A DNA stretch of 37,429 nt from Simplicispira psychrophila DSM 11588 (lineage in GTDB: Bacteria > Pseudomonadota > Gammaproteobacteria > Burkholderiales > Burkholderiaceae_C), in assembly GCF_000688255.1 (NCBI RefSeq), contig NZ_JHYS01000022.1, positions 1 through 37,429 on the forward strand, in the 5' to 3' direction. Of this stretch, positions 14,930 to 24,572 are shown piece by piece. A program made the position numbers and the translations under genes. Position 1 is the stretch's first letter. Every line of letters begins with the position of its first letter. A model generated the notes under the pieces. The model was given only the letters and a program-made list of their open reading frames with translations. It ran no database searches and had not been told where the DNA came from.

Positions 14930-15024
14930 TAAGCCTACTATTGTAGCAGCGCTTTCAAGGTGTTTTCTCCCACTGGCTCCCAGATATCCCATAAAGAATT
15001 GTAGTGCGCATCCCTTCAGCGCGT

Positions 15025-15942
15025 TCAGCGAGCGGTTTGCTGGGTCTGCACCATCTTCATCGCTGAGCCAATCAACGCTGACACCTCGGTCATGTTGCTG
15101 GGCACGATGAGGGTGGTGGTCGCGTCGGCGGCAACTTTGCCGTAGGCGTCGATGGCTTTTTCAGCGACTTTGAGCTGTACGGCTTGCTCACCACCGGGCT
15201 GTGCGATGGCCAGTGCTACGCGCTCGATGGCTTGGGCAGTGGCGCTGGCCACCGTCAGGATGGCGGCAGCTTGGCCTTGGGCGTTGTTGATGGCGGCCTG
15301 CTTTTCGCCCTCTGAGCGGGCAATGAAGGCTTCGCGCTCTCCGGTGGCGATGTTGATTTGCTCTTGGCGGCGGCCTTCGGAGGCGGCGATCAAGGCACGC
15401 TTTTCGCGCTCGGCGGTGATTTGCGCTTGCATCGAGCGCAGGATTTCAGCGGGTGGCGTCAGGTCTTTGATTTCGTAGCGCAGCACTTTGACACCCCAGT
15501 TCAGGGCAGCTTCGTCAATCGCTTGCACCACCTGGGCGTTGATGATGCCGCGCTCTTCAAAGGTTTTGTCCAGCTCCAACTTGCCAATCACGCTGCGCAG
15601 CGAGGTTTGCGCCAGCTGGGTGATGGCCATGATGTAGTTGCTCGACCCATAGCTGGCGCGCATCGGGTCGGTGACCTGGAAGTACAGCACGCCATCGACT
15701 TGCAACTGGGTGTTGTCGCGGGTGATACAGACCTGACTGGGTACGTCGAGCGGAATTTCTTTCAGGCTGTGCTTGTAGGCGACGCGGTCGATGAAGGGGA
15801 CGAGAAAATTCAGCCCGGGGCTGAGGGTGCCGGCGTATTTACCCAGGCGCTCCTTGACCCAGGCGTTTTGCTGGGGCACGACCTTGACCGAGCGTGCAAT
15901 GAAGATCACGGCAATGACGAAGATGACGAGAGCGATTTCCAT
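15025..15942 (-). CDS. SPFH/Band 7 membrane protease-associated protein (QmcA-like)
   Basis: The 305-residue protein has one N-terminal membrane anchor (MEIALVIFVIAVIFIA) and then a Band 7/stomatin domain (VKVVPQQNAWVKERLGKY ... GLNFLVPFIDRVAYKHSLKE). A long charged coiled-coil region follows (AQITAEREKRALIAASEGRRQEQ ... EREAFIARSEGEKQAAINNAQGQ). Such proteins form large ring-like assemblies in the membrane and often pair with NfeD proteins. Here the nfeD-like gene starts upstream on the same strand, with 38 bases between them, the typical two-gene unit. The exact client is unknown. Confidence 0.93.
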   Translation of the reverse strand: MEIALVIFVIAVIFIARSVKVVPQQNAWVKERLGKYAGTLSPGLNFLVPFIDRVAYKHSLKEIPLDVPSQVCITRDNTQLQVDGVLYFQVTDPMRASYGSSNYIMAITQLAQTSLRSVIGKLELDKTFEERGIINAQVVQAIDEAALNWGVKVLRYEIKDLTPPAEILRSMQAQITAEREKRALIAASEGRRQEQINIATGEREAFIARSEGEKQAAINNAQGQAAAILTVASATAQAIERVALAIAQPGGEQAVQLKVAEKAIDAYGKVAADATTTLIVPSNMTEVSALIGSAMKMVQTQQTAR

Positions 15943-15980
15943 GGGAAGCCTTTCAGGAGTTTGAGGAGATCAGCAGAGAT

Positions 15981-16406
15981 TTACAGCGGATCGACCAGTA
16001 GACGGTTGCCCACCAGTTCGGCGACGCGGTGCATGCCGGTGGAAGGGTGTACGCCAGGGCGGTGGATGGCTGTCCAGGCAGCGCCGCGGTATTGCACGGT
16101 GGCGGTGCCATCGGGGTTCCAGCTTTCGATTAATAGCGTTTCGCCCACGTCCAGGTTGACGCTGCGGTCAGCACGGGGCGAAGGATCGCCGGGGCGTTTC
16201 TTTTTGATGAAATACCACACTACCACCGCACCGCCGCCCACCAGTGCTGCCGTCACGATTTGCCCGGGCATCGGCATCCCCACATGTGCGGCCACTGCGG
16301 CTGCGGCCAAGCCGACAGCGACCATCAGCAGGTAAAACGTGCCGAGCATCAACTCCATGCCCACAGTCGCACCGGCCAATAGCCACCAGAGGGTGGATTC
16401 CTCCAT
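15981..16406 (-). CDS. NfeD-like membrane protein, partner of the SPFH protein
   Basis: This 141-residue protein has two or three membrane segments (LWWLLAGATVGMELMLGTFYLLMVAVGLAAAAVA and IVTAALVGGGAVVVWYF) and a C-terminal OB-fold domain (VGETLLIESWNPDGTATVQYRGAAW). That is the short NfeD1b (YbbJ-like) form. ATG 16406 is preferred because AAGGAGAGAG lies just upstream; a longer open frame exists but lacks conservation. It is first in an operon with the SPFH gene and is divergent from the decarboxylase gene across 145 bases. Confidence 0.9.
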   Translation of the reverse strand: MEESTLWWLLAGATVGMELMLGTFYLLMVAVGLAAAAVAAHVGMPMPGQIVTAALVGGGAVVVWYFIKKKRPGDPSPRADRSVNLDVGETLLIESWNPDGTATVQYRGAAWTAIHRPGVHPSTGMHRVAELVGNRLLVDPL

Positions 16407-16551
16407 ATCTCTCTCCTTCAGGGTTTGTCTGTAGTGCGCCACATTCTGGGACATAAAGGCAGCGCGCCCCAAGGCAGGGGGAGTTATTCCGTACACTTCG
16501 CGCCTATTTTGTTTTTTAGCCGGGCAAAGCACGCTGGCACGGAGGCTACGT

Positions 16552-18918
16552 ATGAAGTTTCGCTTTCCCATCATCATCATCGATGAGGACTATCGCTCAG
16601 AAAATACCTCGGGCCTGGGCATCCGTGCGCTGGCCCAGGCGATTGAGACTGAGGGCTTTGAAGTGCTGGGCGTCACCAGCTACGGCGACTTGTCGCAGTT
16701 TGCGCAGCAGCAAAGCCGTGCCAGTGCGTTTATTTTGTCGATTGACGATGAAGAGTTCACGCTGGGCGCCGGACAAGATCCGATCGTGCACAGCCTGCGC
16801 AGCTTCATTAACGAGGTGCGGCGCAAGAACGCCGATGTACCGATTTACATCTACGGCGAGACCAAAACCAGCCGCCACCTGCCCAACGACATCTTGCGCG
16901 AGCTGCACGGCTTCATCCATATGTTTGAGGACACGCCCGAGTTTGTCGCCAAGCACATCATCCGCGAAGCCAAGAGCTATCTGGAGAGCGTGCAGCCGCC
17001 GTTCTTCAAAGCGCTGCTGGACTACGCTGAGGACGGCTCGTACTCGTGGCACTGCCCGGGTCACTCGGGCGGCGTGGCGTTTTTGAAGAGCCCGGTCGGC
17101 CAGATGTACCACCAGTTTTATGGCGAGAACATGCTGCGCGCCGACGTGTGCAACGCGGTCGAAGAGCTGGGCCAGTTGCTGGACCACAACGGCGCGATTG
17201 GCGAGAGCGAGCGCAACGCGGCGCGCATCTTCAATGCCGATCACTGCTTTTTTGTCACCAACGGCACCAGTACCTCCAACAAAATTGTCTGGCACCACAC
17301 CGTGGCTCCGGGCGATGTGGTGGTGGTCGATCGCAACTGCCACAAATCCATCCTGCACGCCATCATCATGACCGGCGCGGTGCCGGTGTTTTTGAAGCCC
17401 ACGCGCAACCATTTCGGCATCATTGGCCCGATTCCGCAAAGTGAATTTGAGCCGGACACCATCCGCGCCAAGATTGCCGCCAATCCGCTGCTGAAAGGCG
17501 TGGATGTCAGCAAAGTGAAGCCGCGCGTGCTGACGCTGACGCAATCGACCTACGACGGCGTGCTCTACAACACCGAGACCATCAAAGGCATGCTCGACGG
17601 CTACGTGGACAACCTGCACTTTGACGAGGCCTGGCTGCCGCACGCGGCGTTTCACCCGTTCTACGGCAGCTACCACGCCATGGGCAAAAAACGCGTGCGC
17701 CCCAAGCATTCGGTGACCTATGCCACGCAGTCGATCCATAAGCTGCTGGCTGGTATCAGCCAGGCCAGCCATGTGCTGGTGCAGGATTCGCAGACCGAAA
17801 AGCTCGACCGCCATCTGTTCAACGAGGCGTATTTGATGCACACCTCAACCTCGCCGCAGTACAGCATCATTGCCAGTTGCGACGTGGCCGCCGCGATGAT
17901 GGAGCCGCCCGGCGGCACTGCGCTGGTGGAAGAAAGCATTCTGGAAGCGCTGGACTTTCGCCGTGCCATGCGCCAGATTGAAGACGAATTTGGCAAAGAC
18001 GACTGGTGGTTCAAGGTTTGGGGCCCAGAGAAACTGGTGGACGAGGGCCTGGGCCGCGCCGAGGACTGGATCATCCGTGCCGATAAAAAGGGCAAGAAAA
18101 ATGGCAACAAGTGGCATGGCTTTGGCCCGCTGGCCGACGGCTTCAATATGCTCGATCCGATCAAGTCAACCATCGTCACGCCCGGCCTGAGTCTGGATGG
18201 CAAGTTCGATAAGACCGGCATTCCGGCCTCCATCGTTACCAAATACTTGGCTGAGCACGGCGTGGTGGTCGAAAAAACCGGCCTCTATAGCTTCTTCATC
18301 ATGTTCACCATCGGCATCACCAAGGGCCGCTGGAACACGCTGCTGACGGCGTTGCAGCAGTTCAAGGACGATTACGAGAAGAACCAGCCGATGTCACGCG
18401 CCATGCCGGAGTTTTGCCAGAGCCACCGCCGCTACCAGCGACTGGGTTTGCGCGATATGTGCCAGCACGTCCACCAGTTGTACGCCCAATACGACATTGC
18501 GCGCCTGACGACGGAAATCTATCTGTCTGACCTGACGCCGGCCATGAAGCCGAGCGACGCCTACGCCCACATTGCGCAGCGCAAGACCGAGCGTGTGCCC
18601 ATCGACGAGCTGGAAGGGCGCATCACCGTCGGCCTGATCACGCCGTACCCACCGGGCATTCCGCTGCTGGTGCCGGGCGAGGTGTTCAACAAGCGCATCG
18701 TTGATTACCTCAAATTTGCACGCGAGTTTGCTGCGCTCAGTCCTGGGTTTGAGACCGATATCCACGGCTTGGTGGAGTTGGAGGACGAAAACGGCAATGT
18801 CAGCTACTACGCCGATTGTGTGGCGCGCAGCAAGGCCGAGCAGGATGCTGAGCCACTGGCTACGGCAGACAATCTGGTGCAGGTGGGCGACAGCGGCCCA
18901 TTTGGGCGCAACGTCTGA
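16552..18918 (+). CDS. Orn/Lys/Arg decarboxylase, PLP-dependent (fold type I)
   Basis: The 788-residue enzyme removes the carboxyl group from a basic amino acid to give a polyamine or its precursor. Three domains are seen in order: an N-terminal flavodoxin-like wing domain (about 1-150), the PLP major domain with the Schiff-base Lys in YATQSIHKLLAG (K397), and a C-terminal domain (about 600-788). The motif WHCPGHSGG and DEAWLPHAAFHPFYG support the family. GGAGG precedes ATG 16552. The substrate (Arg, Lys or Orn) cannot be settled by eye. Acid-stress consumption or polyamine synthesis are both possible roles. Confidence 0.92.
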   Translation: MKFRFPIIIIDEDYRSENTSGLGIRALAQAIETEGFEVLGVTSYGDLSQFAQQQSRASAFILSIDDEEFTLGAGQDPIVHSLRSFINEVRRKNADVPIYIYGETKTSRHLPNDILRELHGFIHMFEDTPEFVAKHIIREAKSYLESVQPPFFKALLDYAEDGSYSWHCPGHSGGVAFLKSPVGQMYHQFYGENMLRADVCNAVEELGQLLDHNGAIGESERNAARIFNADHCFFVTNGTSTSNKIVWHHTVAPGDVVVVDRNCHKSILHAIIMTGAVPVFLKPTRNHFGIIGPIPQSEFEPDTIRAKIAANPLLKGVDVSKVKPRVLTLTQSTYDGVLYNTETIKGMLDGYVDNLHFDEAWLPHAAFHPFYGSYHAMGKKRVRPKHSVTYATQSIHKLLAGISQASHVLVQDSQTEKLDRHLFNEAYLMHTSTSPQYSIIASCDVAAAMMEPPGGTALVEESILEALDFRRAMRQIEDEFGKDDWWFKVWGPEKLVDEGLGRAEDWIIRADKKGKKNGNKWHGFGPLADGFNMLDPIKSTIVTPGLSLDGKFDKTGIPASIVTKYLAEHGVVVEKTGLYSFFIMFTIGITKGRWNTLLTALQQFKDDYEKNQPMSRAMPEFCQSHRRYQRLGLRDMCQHVHQLYAQYDIARLTTEIYLSDLTPAMKPSDAYAHIAQRKTERVPIDELEGRITVGLITPYPPGIPLLVPGEVFNKRIVDYLKFAREFAALSPGFETDIHGLVELEDENGNVSYYADCVARSKAEQDAEPLATADNLVQVGDSGPFGRNV

Positions 18919-18931
18919 GGGGGCGGCGCTG

Positions 18932-19798
18932 TTACTGCACTGGCCTGTCTGGCATGTCTAGCCGCAGCCGCACAAAGCTGGCAAAGCGTGGCAGACCGCT
19001 GTCATGCGTGCCGCGAAAGCGGTAAGTCACCCAACTGCCCACCGCCGGCGGTGCGTTGCGCTCGGCATCGCTCAGGCCCGTGCCCAGCTTGAAGCGCTGG
19101 CCGTTGGGCATTTCCACCAGCAGCGCGCCCAGCCGGCCGGCGTGCTTGCCTTGGCCGGGCAGGTGCGCCACCACCCGCGCTTCGGCGTCGTCGTGCGTTT
19201 TGACCTTGATGAGATCGTCGCTGCGCCCGGCGCGGTACAGCGAGCTGCCCCGGTGCAGCATCAGCCCCTCGCCGCCAGCGCGCACGGTGCGCTGTAACAG
19301 GGCTTGCAGCGCCGCATCATTGGCGACGCGCTGCTGCGCCACTGCGACCACCCAGGGTTGGCCGATGCGTGCGACCGTGGCTTGCAGGACGGGTAAACGC
19401 TCGTCAAAGCTGCCAGGATGCGCGGGCAGGTCAAACACCATGAAACGCATCTGTCGCCATGCACTGTCCCCGGCGCTGGCTTGGCGCACGGTGGATTGGG
19501 CCTGTGCAAACTGGCCGCGCCCGGTCCACAGTTCGCCGTCCAGCGCTGTGCGGGGCCAATCGGCGGTGAACCAGATCGGGGCGTTGATGGTTTCGCCCCC
19601 GCGCGTCCACAGCGCCCTGCCGTCCCAGTAGCCGCGCACACCGTCGTACTTTTCGCTGACCCAGTAGTCCTGCAAATCCAGGCCGGGGCGATAGACCTGG
19701 GCCAGCAGCAGCGCGGGGGCGTCGGCAGCGGTGGCAGAAACACCAATGCCCCACGCGGCCAAAGTCAACAGGGTCAAGACGCGGCGGCGGTGGAGCAT
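18932..19798 (-). CDS. Periplasmic ATP-dependent DNA ligase (LigE-type)
   Basis: The 288-residue protein is a minimal ATP-dependent DNA ligase. The adenylated Lys is K50 in WVSEKYDGVRGYWDG (motif I, KxDG). Motif III-like FMVFDLPAHPG, motif IV GGEGLMLHR and motif V DDLIKVKTHDD are present, then a small OB domain to the end. The N-terminus MLHRRRVLTLLTLAAWGIGVSATAADA is a signal peptide, so the enzyme is exported; this is characteristic of the LigE group in Proteobacteria. LigE has been linked to extracellular DNA and uptake/biofilm functions in other genera. It is not the replicative NAD-dependent ligase. Confidence 0.92.
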   Translation of the reverse strand: MLHRRRVLTLLTLAAWGIGVSATAADAPALLLAQVYRPGLDLQDYWVSEKYDGVRGYWDGRALWTRGGETINAPIWFTADWPRTALDGELWTGRGQFAQAQSTVRQASAGDSAWRQMRFMVFDLPAHPGSFDERLPVLQATVARIGQPWVVAVAQQRVANDAALQALLQRTVRAGGEGLMLHRGSSLYRAGRSDDLIKVKTHDDAEARVVAHLPGQGKHAGRLGALLVEMPNGQRFKLGTGLSDAERNAPPAVGSWVTYRFRGTHDSGLPRFASFVRLRLDMPDRPVQ

Positions 19799-19810
19799 GG
19801 TTAACGCACT

Positions 19811-19860
19811 TTTTAATAGCTGCTGGCGCTTGCTGTGTAATCGCTAGAGCTGGTTTTTAT
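19811..19860 (+). repeat. Intergenic repeat, copy e
   Basis: TTAATAGCTGCTGGCGCTTG and the following CGCTAGAGCTGG match the common repeat in forward orientation. It sits between the ligase start and the fabI stop. Confidence 0.6.
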
Positions 19861-19899
19861 AGATATTTTGCAAGTGTGCCAGGTGGGAGTCTGGCCTGC

Positions 19900-19929
19900 G
19901 TTGGGTTGGCCCGTAGGGCGTAACCCGAC
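19900..19929. repeat. REP-like palindrome
   Basis: GTTGGGTT (19900-19907) pairs with AACCCGAC (19922-19929) with one G-T pair, with an inner hairpin GCCC-GTA-GGGC (19909-19919). It is related to the copies at 1986 and 2092 and lies ten bases past the fabI stop, so it may act as its terminator. Confidence 0.6.
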
Positions 19930-19939
19930 AATTCCAACC

Positions 19940-20737
19940 TCAGGCCAGTGCTTCGCTGTCGCCGCTGATGCCGGCGGTCTGGCTGAAGCCGCCATCGACA
20001 TAGGTGATTTCAGCGGTGACGCCGCTGGCCAGATTGGAAAGCAGGAACGCCGCGACGTTGCCGACGTCCTCAATCGTTACGTTGCGGCGCAGCGGTGAGG
20101 CGCCGGCCACCATGCCCAGCAGCTTGCCAAAGTCCTTGATGCCGCTGGCGGCCAGCGTCTTGATCGGGCCGGCGCTGATGCCGTTGACGCGCATACCGCG
20201 CGGGCCGAGCGACTCGGCCAAGTAGCGTACGCTGGCTTCCAGGCTGGCTTTGGCCAGACCCATGGTGTTGTAGTTGGGGATGGTGCGCAAGGCGCCCAAG
20301 TACGACAGCGTCAGCAGCGCCGATTTGTCGTTCAGGTAGGGCAGGGCGGCCTTGGCCATGGCCGGGAAGCTGTAGGCACTGATGTCGTGGGCAATGCGGA
20401 AACCCTCGCGCGACAGGCCTTCCAGAAAATCGCCGCCAATCGCCTCGCGCGGGGCAAAGCCGATGGCGTGGACGAAACCGTCGATCTTCGGCCAGGTCTG
20501 CGACAGATCGCTGAACATGCGCTCGATCTGCTCGTCGCTGGCCACGTCGCAGTCAAACACCAGCGTGGAATCAAATTCAGCGGCAAAACCGGTGATGCGG
20601 TCTTTGAAGCGCTCGCCGACGTAGCTGAATGCCAATTCGGCGCCTTGCGCGTGGCAGGCCTTGGCAATGCCGTAGGCGATGGAACGGTTGGACAGTACGC
20701 CGGTGAGCAGCAGTTTTTTGCCGGTAAGGAAACCCAT
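19940..20737 (-). CDS. fabI: Enoyl-[acyl-carrier-protein] reductase (NADH), FabI
   Basis: FabI performs the last reduction step of each fatty-acid elongation cycle. The 265-residue short-chain dehydrogenase shows the variant nucleotide motif [15 protein letters not shown] and the catalytic Tyr-x6-Lys in [10 protein letters not shown], preceded by the second conserved Tyr in [28 protein letters not shown] and VDGGFS are also typical. ATG 20737 has AGGAG six bases upstream; a longer open frame overlapping the yejA promoter is not likely used. It is divergent from yejA. This is the target of triclosan-type inhibitors in other species. Confidence 0.96.
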   Translation of the reverse strand: MGFLTGKKLLLTGVLSNRSIAYGIAKACHAQGAELAFSYVGERFKDRITGFAAEFDSTLVFDCDVASDEQIERMFSDLSQTWPKIDGFVHAIGFAPREAIGGDFLEGLSREGFRIAHDISAYSFPAMAKAALPYLNDKSALLTLSYLGALRTIPNYNTMGLAKASLEASVRYLAESLGPRGMRVNGISAGPIKTLAASGIKDFGKLLGMVAGASPLRRNVTIEDVGNVAAFLLSNLASGVTAEITYVDGGFSQTAGISGDSEALA

Positions 20738-20827
20738 TTTTTTCTCCTGAACGATGTTGGATGGTGACACTGGCACCCGTACGCAGGCGCCAGTCAAAGG
20801 TGTTGGAAGCTGGTGCAGAATTGTCGC

Positions 20828-22639
20828 ATGCGGTTTTTCATGATCTGTTGTTGGGCGCTGTGCGCCTTGCCGGCCTGGGCAGCGCACGGCTACGCGCTGT
20901 GGGGCACGCTCAAGTACCCGGCGGGCTTTGCACACTTTGACTACGTCAACGCCGCCGCCCCTAAGGGTGGCGAGTTGCGTTTGGTGAGTAATTCGCGCGC
21001 CTCGACCTTCGATAAATACAACCCGTTCACCATCAAAGGCAGCGCGCCGGCCTATTTGTCGCAGCTGCTGTTTGACACCCTGCTGACCGGCTCGCTGGAT
21101 GAAACCGCCGCCGGCTACGGCCTGCTGGCGCAGGACGTGGAGGTGGCGCCGGACGGCCTGTCAGCCACCTTCCGCCTGCGGCCGCAGGCGCGCTTTCACC
21201 ACGGTAAGCCGGTACTGGCGCAGGACGTCAAATTCAGCTACGACACGCTGGTCGGCCCGTTCACCTCGCCGGCCTACAAAACCATGCTGATCGACGTCGC
21301 CGGTGTGGATGTGCTGGACGACCGTACCGTGCGCTATCGTTTCAAGAAACCCAACCGCGAACTGCCGCTGACCGTCGGCGGCCTGCCGGTCTTCAGCCGC
21401 GACTGGGGCGTGGAGGACGGCAAAGCGAAGTCTTTCGACCAAGTGGTGGTGGACGAGCCATTGGGCAGCGGCCCGTACAAAATCGGCCCGGTGCGCTTTG
21501 GCAAGGACATCACCTATGTGCGCGACCCGAACTACTGGGCGCGCGACCTGAACGTGCGTCGGGGCACGGCCAACTTCGACCGCATCACCGTCAAAATTTA
21601 CAAAGACGCCACCGCGCGGCTGGAAGCGCTCAAAGCCGGCGAATTCGACCTGATGCGTTTTTTCAGCGCCGGCGACTGGGCGCGGCGCGTGAATGGCAAG
21701 AAGTTCAACACCGGTGAACTGGTCAAGGGTGAGTTCCAGCACAAGCTGCCGTCGGGCTTTCAAAGCTATGTGTTCAACACCCGCCGGCCGCTGCTGCAAG
21801 ACGTGCGCGTGCGCGAGGCGCTCGGGCTGGCGGTCGATTTTGAATGGATGAACCGGCAGATGTTTTACGGCGCCTACCAGCGCGTGAACGGCTTGTTTGG
21901 CAACACCGCCTGCGAAACGCACGGCCTGCCGTCGCCGCAAGAGCTGGCGCTGATGGAGCCGTGGCGCAAGGACTTGCCGGCATCCGCCTTCGGCCCCATG
22001 ACCGTGCCGCCCAGCACCGACCCGCCGTCTTCCCTGCGCGCCAACCTGCGCCGCGCCCAGCAACTGCTGCACGATGCCGGCTGGCGCGTGCAAGACGGCG
22101 TGCTGCACAACGCCGCCGGTCAAGCGCTGGTGCTGGAATACATGGACAGCAACGAAGGCGGCGTGCGCACCGTAGCGCCGTGGATGCGCAACCTGGAAAA
22201 GCTGGGTATCGCGCTGCGTTTTCGCTCGGTGGACTTTGCGCTCTACCAGCAGCGCCTGCAAAACTTTGACTTCGACATCACCAGCATTGCCTATGGCGGC
22301 ACCAACAACCCCGGCCAAGAGTTTGCCGACCTGTTTGGCAGCAAAGCCGCCGACACCGAGGATTCAGGCAACTTTGCCGGCGTTAAGAACCCGGCAGTCG
22401 ATGCTTTCATCACCGCCCTGACTACCGCCAAGACTGAAGCGCAGCTACTGCCCGCCTGCCACGCCCTCGACCGTGCGATTGCCCACGGCCACTACCTGAT
22501 TCCGCAGTGGACTGCGCCGACGCACCGCATGGTCTATGACGCGTGGCGCTTAGAACGCCCCGCCAGCGTGCCGCCGTATTCGCCGGGGGAGACGTGGGTG
22601 ATTGATATGTGGTGGGCTAAAAATCCACCCGGGCCATAG
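20828..22639 (+). CDS. yejA: Extracellular solute-binding protein, YejA-type (family 5)
   Basis: This periplasmic protein delivers oligopeptides to the YejBEF importer. It is 603 residues long, with a signal peptide ([18 protein letters not shown]) and the YejA hallmark [29 protein letters not shown] near the mature N-terminus. The family-5 peptide-binding fold continues to [16 protein letters not shown] at the end. Length is usual for YejA. It is the first gene of yejA-(insert)-yejB-yejE-yejF. In E. coli this system also admits the antibiotic microcin C; the same could hold here, by homology only. Confidence 0.93.
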   Translation: MRFFMICCWALCALPAWAAHGYALWGTLKYPAGFAHFDYVNAAAPKGGELRLVSNSRASTFDKYNPFTIKGSAPAYLSQLLFDTLLTGSLDETAAGYGLLAQDVEVAPDGLSATFRLRPQARFHHGKPVLAQDVKFSYDTLVGPFTSPAYKTMLIDVAGVDVLDDRTVRYRFKKPNRELPLTVGGLPVFSRDWGVEDGKAKSFDQVVVDEPLGSGPYKIGPVRFGKDITYVRDPNYWARDLNVRRGTANFDRITVKIYKDATARLEALKAGEFDLMRFFSAGDWARRVNGKKFNTGELVKGEFQHKLPSGFQSYVFNTRRPLLQDVRVREALGLAVDFEWMNRQMFYGAYQRVNGLFGNTACETHGLPSPQELALMEPWRKDLPASAFGPMTVPPSTDPPSSLRANLRRAQQLLHDAGWRVQDGVLHNAAGQALVLEYMDSNEGGVRTVAPWMRNLEKLGIALRFRSVDFALYQQRLQNFDFDITSIAYGGTNNPGQEFADLFGSKAADTEDSGNFAGVKNPAVDAFITALTTAKTEAQLLPACHALDRAIAHGHYLIPQWTAPTHRMVYDAWRLERPASVPPYSPGETWVIDMWWAKNPPGP

Positions 22640-22691
22640 AAGCGTTGATACCCATAATTTTCAGCGGTCATCACACAATTCCAAGGAAAAA

Positions 22692-23486
22692 ATGCAAGCT
22701 TATATTTTCAATAAAAACTTCGCTCAATCTATTGTGGAAACTGGAGCTAACGTTGATTACCTGCCAAGGCCTGTGAAGAGGTGGTTCAAGGTTGAGCTGG
22801 ACAAGTACGCCTATGCATTAGGGGCCGAATTCAAGCATTCCGAGCCGTTTTATTGTCAGGATAGTGTGTGGCGCGTGACTTCAGATTACCAGCCAGATAC
22901 GGGATTTCTCATGTCTTCACGCACGCTGAATTTTCGGGGTGTCAAATTCAGTGCAGATGCGCTTAATAGTTCCATTGAGTTGCTCGCACATTCTGAAGAC
23001 ATTAACAAGCTCGAAGTTAGGCTGGCCCAGTGCCTTGAGCGTGGCGATACCCTCTCCATATGTCAGCAAGTTTGTGAGTGGGGCGGTTCGACAGGGCACC
23101 GGGTGTGGGGCAACCTGCAGCGCCACTGCAAGGAAATGGGAGATATGGACTGCACTTGGTTGCGCGATGCATTAAGAGACTGGTTTGCACACGCTGCTGA
23201 CCAGAGCGATATCAAATCTGTGATTGCCGAGGGGGATGCGATCAAAGGATTGGGTGTTTCGTACGCGTCCAAACATTTACGACTGCTGTTCCCAGATAAA
23301 TACCCAGTGCTGGATTCTTTGATTAGTGACGCGTTCGGGTACGACATGAACCCGAGTGGCTACGAGCTGTTTGTTTCCATGCTTGATCAATTCAAAAATG
23401 ACCATCCGGAATTTTCCGGCCGAACTATCGGTGCCATTGAATCGGGACTTTTTCGGCTGATTCAGCGCGGTGTGCCTCCAATATGA
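22692..23486 (+). CDS. Hypothetical protein, resembles OGG-fold DNA glycosylase-like proteins; inserted in yej operon
   Basis: The 264-residue protein has no signal peptide or membrane segment. The C-terminal third contains AIKGLGVSYASKHLRLLFPDKYPVLDSLISDAFGYD. This has the pattern of HhH-GPD/OGG-fold proteins, in which a helix-hairpin-helix leads into a P-x-F/Y-P-I/V-x-D segment; the Asp of VLDS would be the catalytic position. The N-terminal half is not recognised. Ribosome site AAGGA precedes ATG 22692. Its base composition and codons (AAA, TTA, GAT, AGG) are clearly more AT-rich than those of yejA and yejB, and yejA and yejB normally adjoin, so it looks acquired. Similar folds occur in phage-defence loci. 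The family call is an inference from motif shape. Confidence 0.6.
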   Translation: MQAYIFNKNFAQSIVETGANVDYLPRPVKRWFKVELDKYAYALGAEFKHSEPFYCQDSVWRVTSDYQPDTGFLMSSRTLNFRGVKFSADALNSSIELLAHSEDINKLEVRLAQCLERGDTLSICQQVCEWGGSTGHRVWGNLQRHCKEMGDMDCTWLRDALRDWFAHAADQSDIKSVIAEGDAIKGLGVSYASKHLRLLFPDKYPVLDSLISDAFGYDMNPSGYELFVSMLDQFKNDHPEFSGRTIGAIESGLFRLIQRGVPPI

Positions 23487-23537
23487 AAGTGTGCTTGCTG
23501 CATTGCAAATTCACGCCAGTAAAAGTGATTTGAATCC

Positions 23538-24572
23538 ATGTTTACCTACATCCTCAAACGCACCCTGTTGATGCTTCCCACCCTGCTGGGCGTGCTGCTG
23601 CTGACGTTTGTTGTGCTGCAGTTTGTGCCCGGTGGCCCGGTGGAGCAGTATTTGGCCGAGGCCAAGGCCGGCGCGAGCGGTGGTGGCGGTGCTGAAGGTG
23701 GCGGGCTGGCCTATCGCGGCGCGCAGGGTGTGGACCCCAAACGGCTGGAGCAAATCAAGCAGCTCTACGGCTTCGACAAACCAGCGCATGAACGCTTTGC
23801 CCAAATGCTCGGCCAGTTCGCGCGCTTTGATTTGGGGCGCAGTTTTTTTCAAAACAAAGACGTTTGGCAGTTGATTCGCGAAAAACTGCCGGTCTCCATC
23901 AGCCTCGGCATGTGGACATTTTTCATCAGCTATTTGGTCGCCGTACCGCTGGGTGTCGCCAAAGCGGTGCGCGCGGGCTCGCGTTTCGACCTGGTGACGA
24001 CGCTGTTGATTTTGGTCGGCTACGCCATTCCGGGCTTTGTGCTGGGCGTGGCACTGCTGGTGGTGTTTGGCGGGCAGTTGCAGTGGTTTCCGCTGCGTGG
24101 CCTGACATCGAGCAACTGGGACGAACTAGGCTGGGGCGCGCGCATCGTCGATTATTTGTGGCACATCACCCTGCCGATCATTGCCATGGTGCTGGGTAGC
24201 TTTGCCGTCACCGCCATGCTGACCAAGAACGCTTTTCTGGAGGAAATCCGCAAGCAATACGTGCTCACCGCCCGCGCCAAGGGCCTGAGCGAGCGCCAAG
24301 TGCTGTGGAAGCACGTGTTCCGCAACGCGTTAATTCCCATCATCACCGGCTTTCCGGCGGCGTTTATTGGCGCTTTTTTTGCGGGCTCGCTGTTGATTGA
24401 GACGCTGTTTTCGCTCGATGGCTTGGGGCTGCTGAGTTACGAAAGCGTCATCCGCCGCGACTACCCGGTGGTGCTGGGTACGCTGGATTTGTTCACATTG
24501 ATCGGGCTAGTGACAAAGCTGGTGTCCGATCTTTGCTATGTCTGGGTCGATCCGCGTGTCAAGTTTGATTAA
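23538..24572 (+). CDS. yejB: Peptide ABC transporter permease YejB
   Basis: The 344-residue inner-membrane permease has about six membrane segments, beginning MFTYILKRTLLMLPTLLGVLLLTFVVLQFVPGGP, and the binding-protein-dependent transport loop EEIRKQYVLTARAKGLSERQVLWKHVFRNALIPI that contacts the ATPase. YejB-specific features are the long hydrophilic stretch after the first helix (GGPVEQYLAEAKAGASGGGGAEGG). The ribosome site is weak. It overlaps the yejE start by 35 bases, so the two are translationally coupled. Confidence 0.93.
   Translation: MFTYILKRTLLMLPTLLGVLLLTFVVLQFVPGGPVEQYLAEAKAGASGGGGAEGGGLAYRGAQGVDPKRLEQIKQLYGFDKPAHERFAQMLGQFARFDLGRSFFQNKDVWQLIREKLPVSISLGMWTFFISYLVAVPLGVAKAVRAGSRFDLVTTLLILVGYAIPGFVLGVALLVVFGGQLQWFPLRGLTSSNWDELGWGARIVDYLWHITLPIIAMVLGSFAVTAMLTKNAFLEEIRKQYVLTARAKGLSERQVLWKHVFRNALIPIITGFPAAFIGAFFAGSLLIETLFSLDGLGLLSYESVIRRDYPVVLGTLDLFTLIGLVTKLVSDLCYVWVDPRVKFD

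Noticed and set aside
16597-17841. 414-codon open frame antisense to the decarboxylase
   Set aside because: Antisense shadow; the plus strand codes for a full-length conserved enzyme.
21161-22318. 385-codon open frame antisense to yejA
   Set aside because: Antisense shadow with no domain; yejA is intact on the plus strand.
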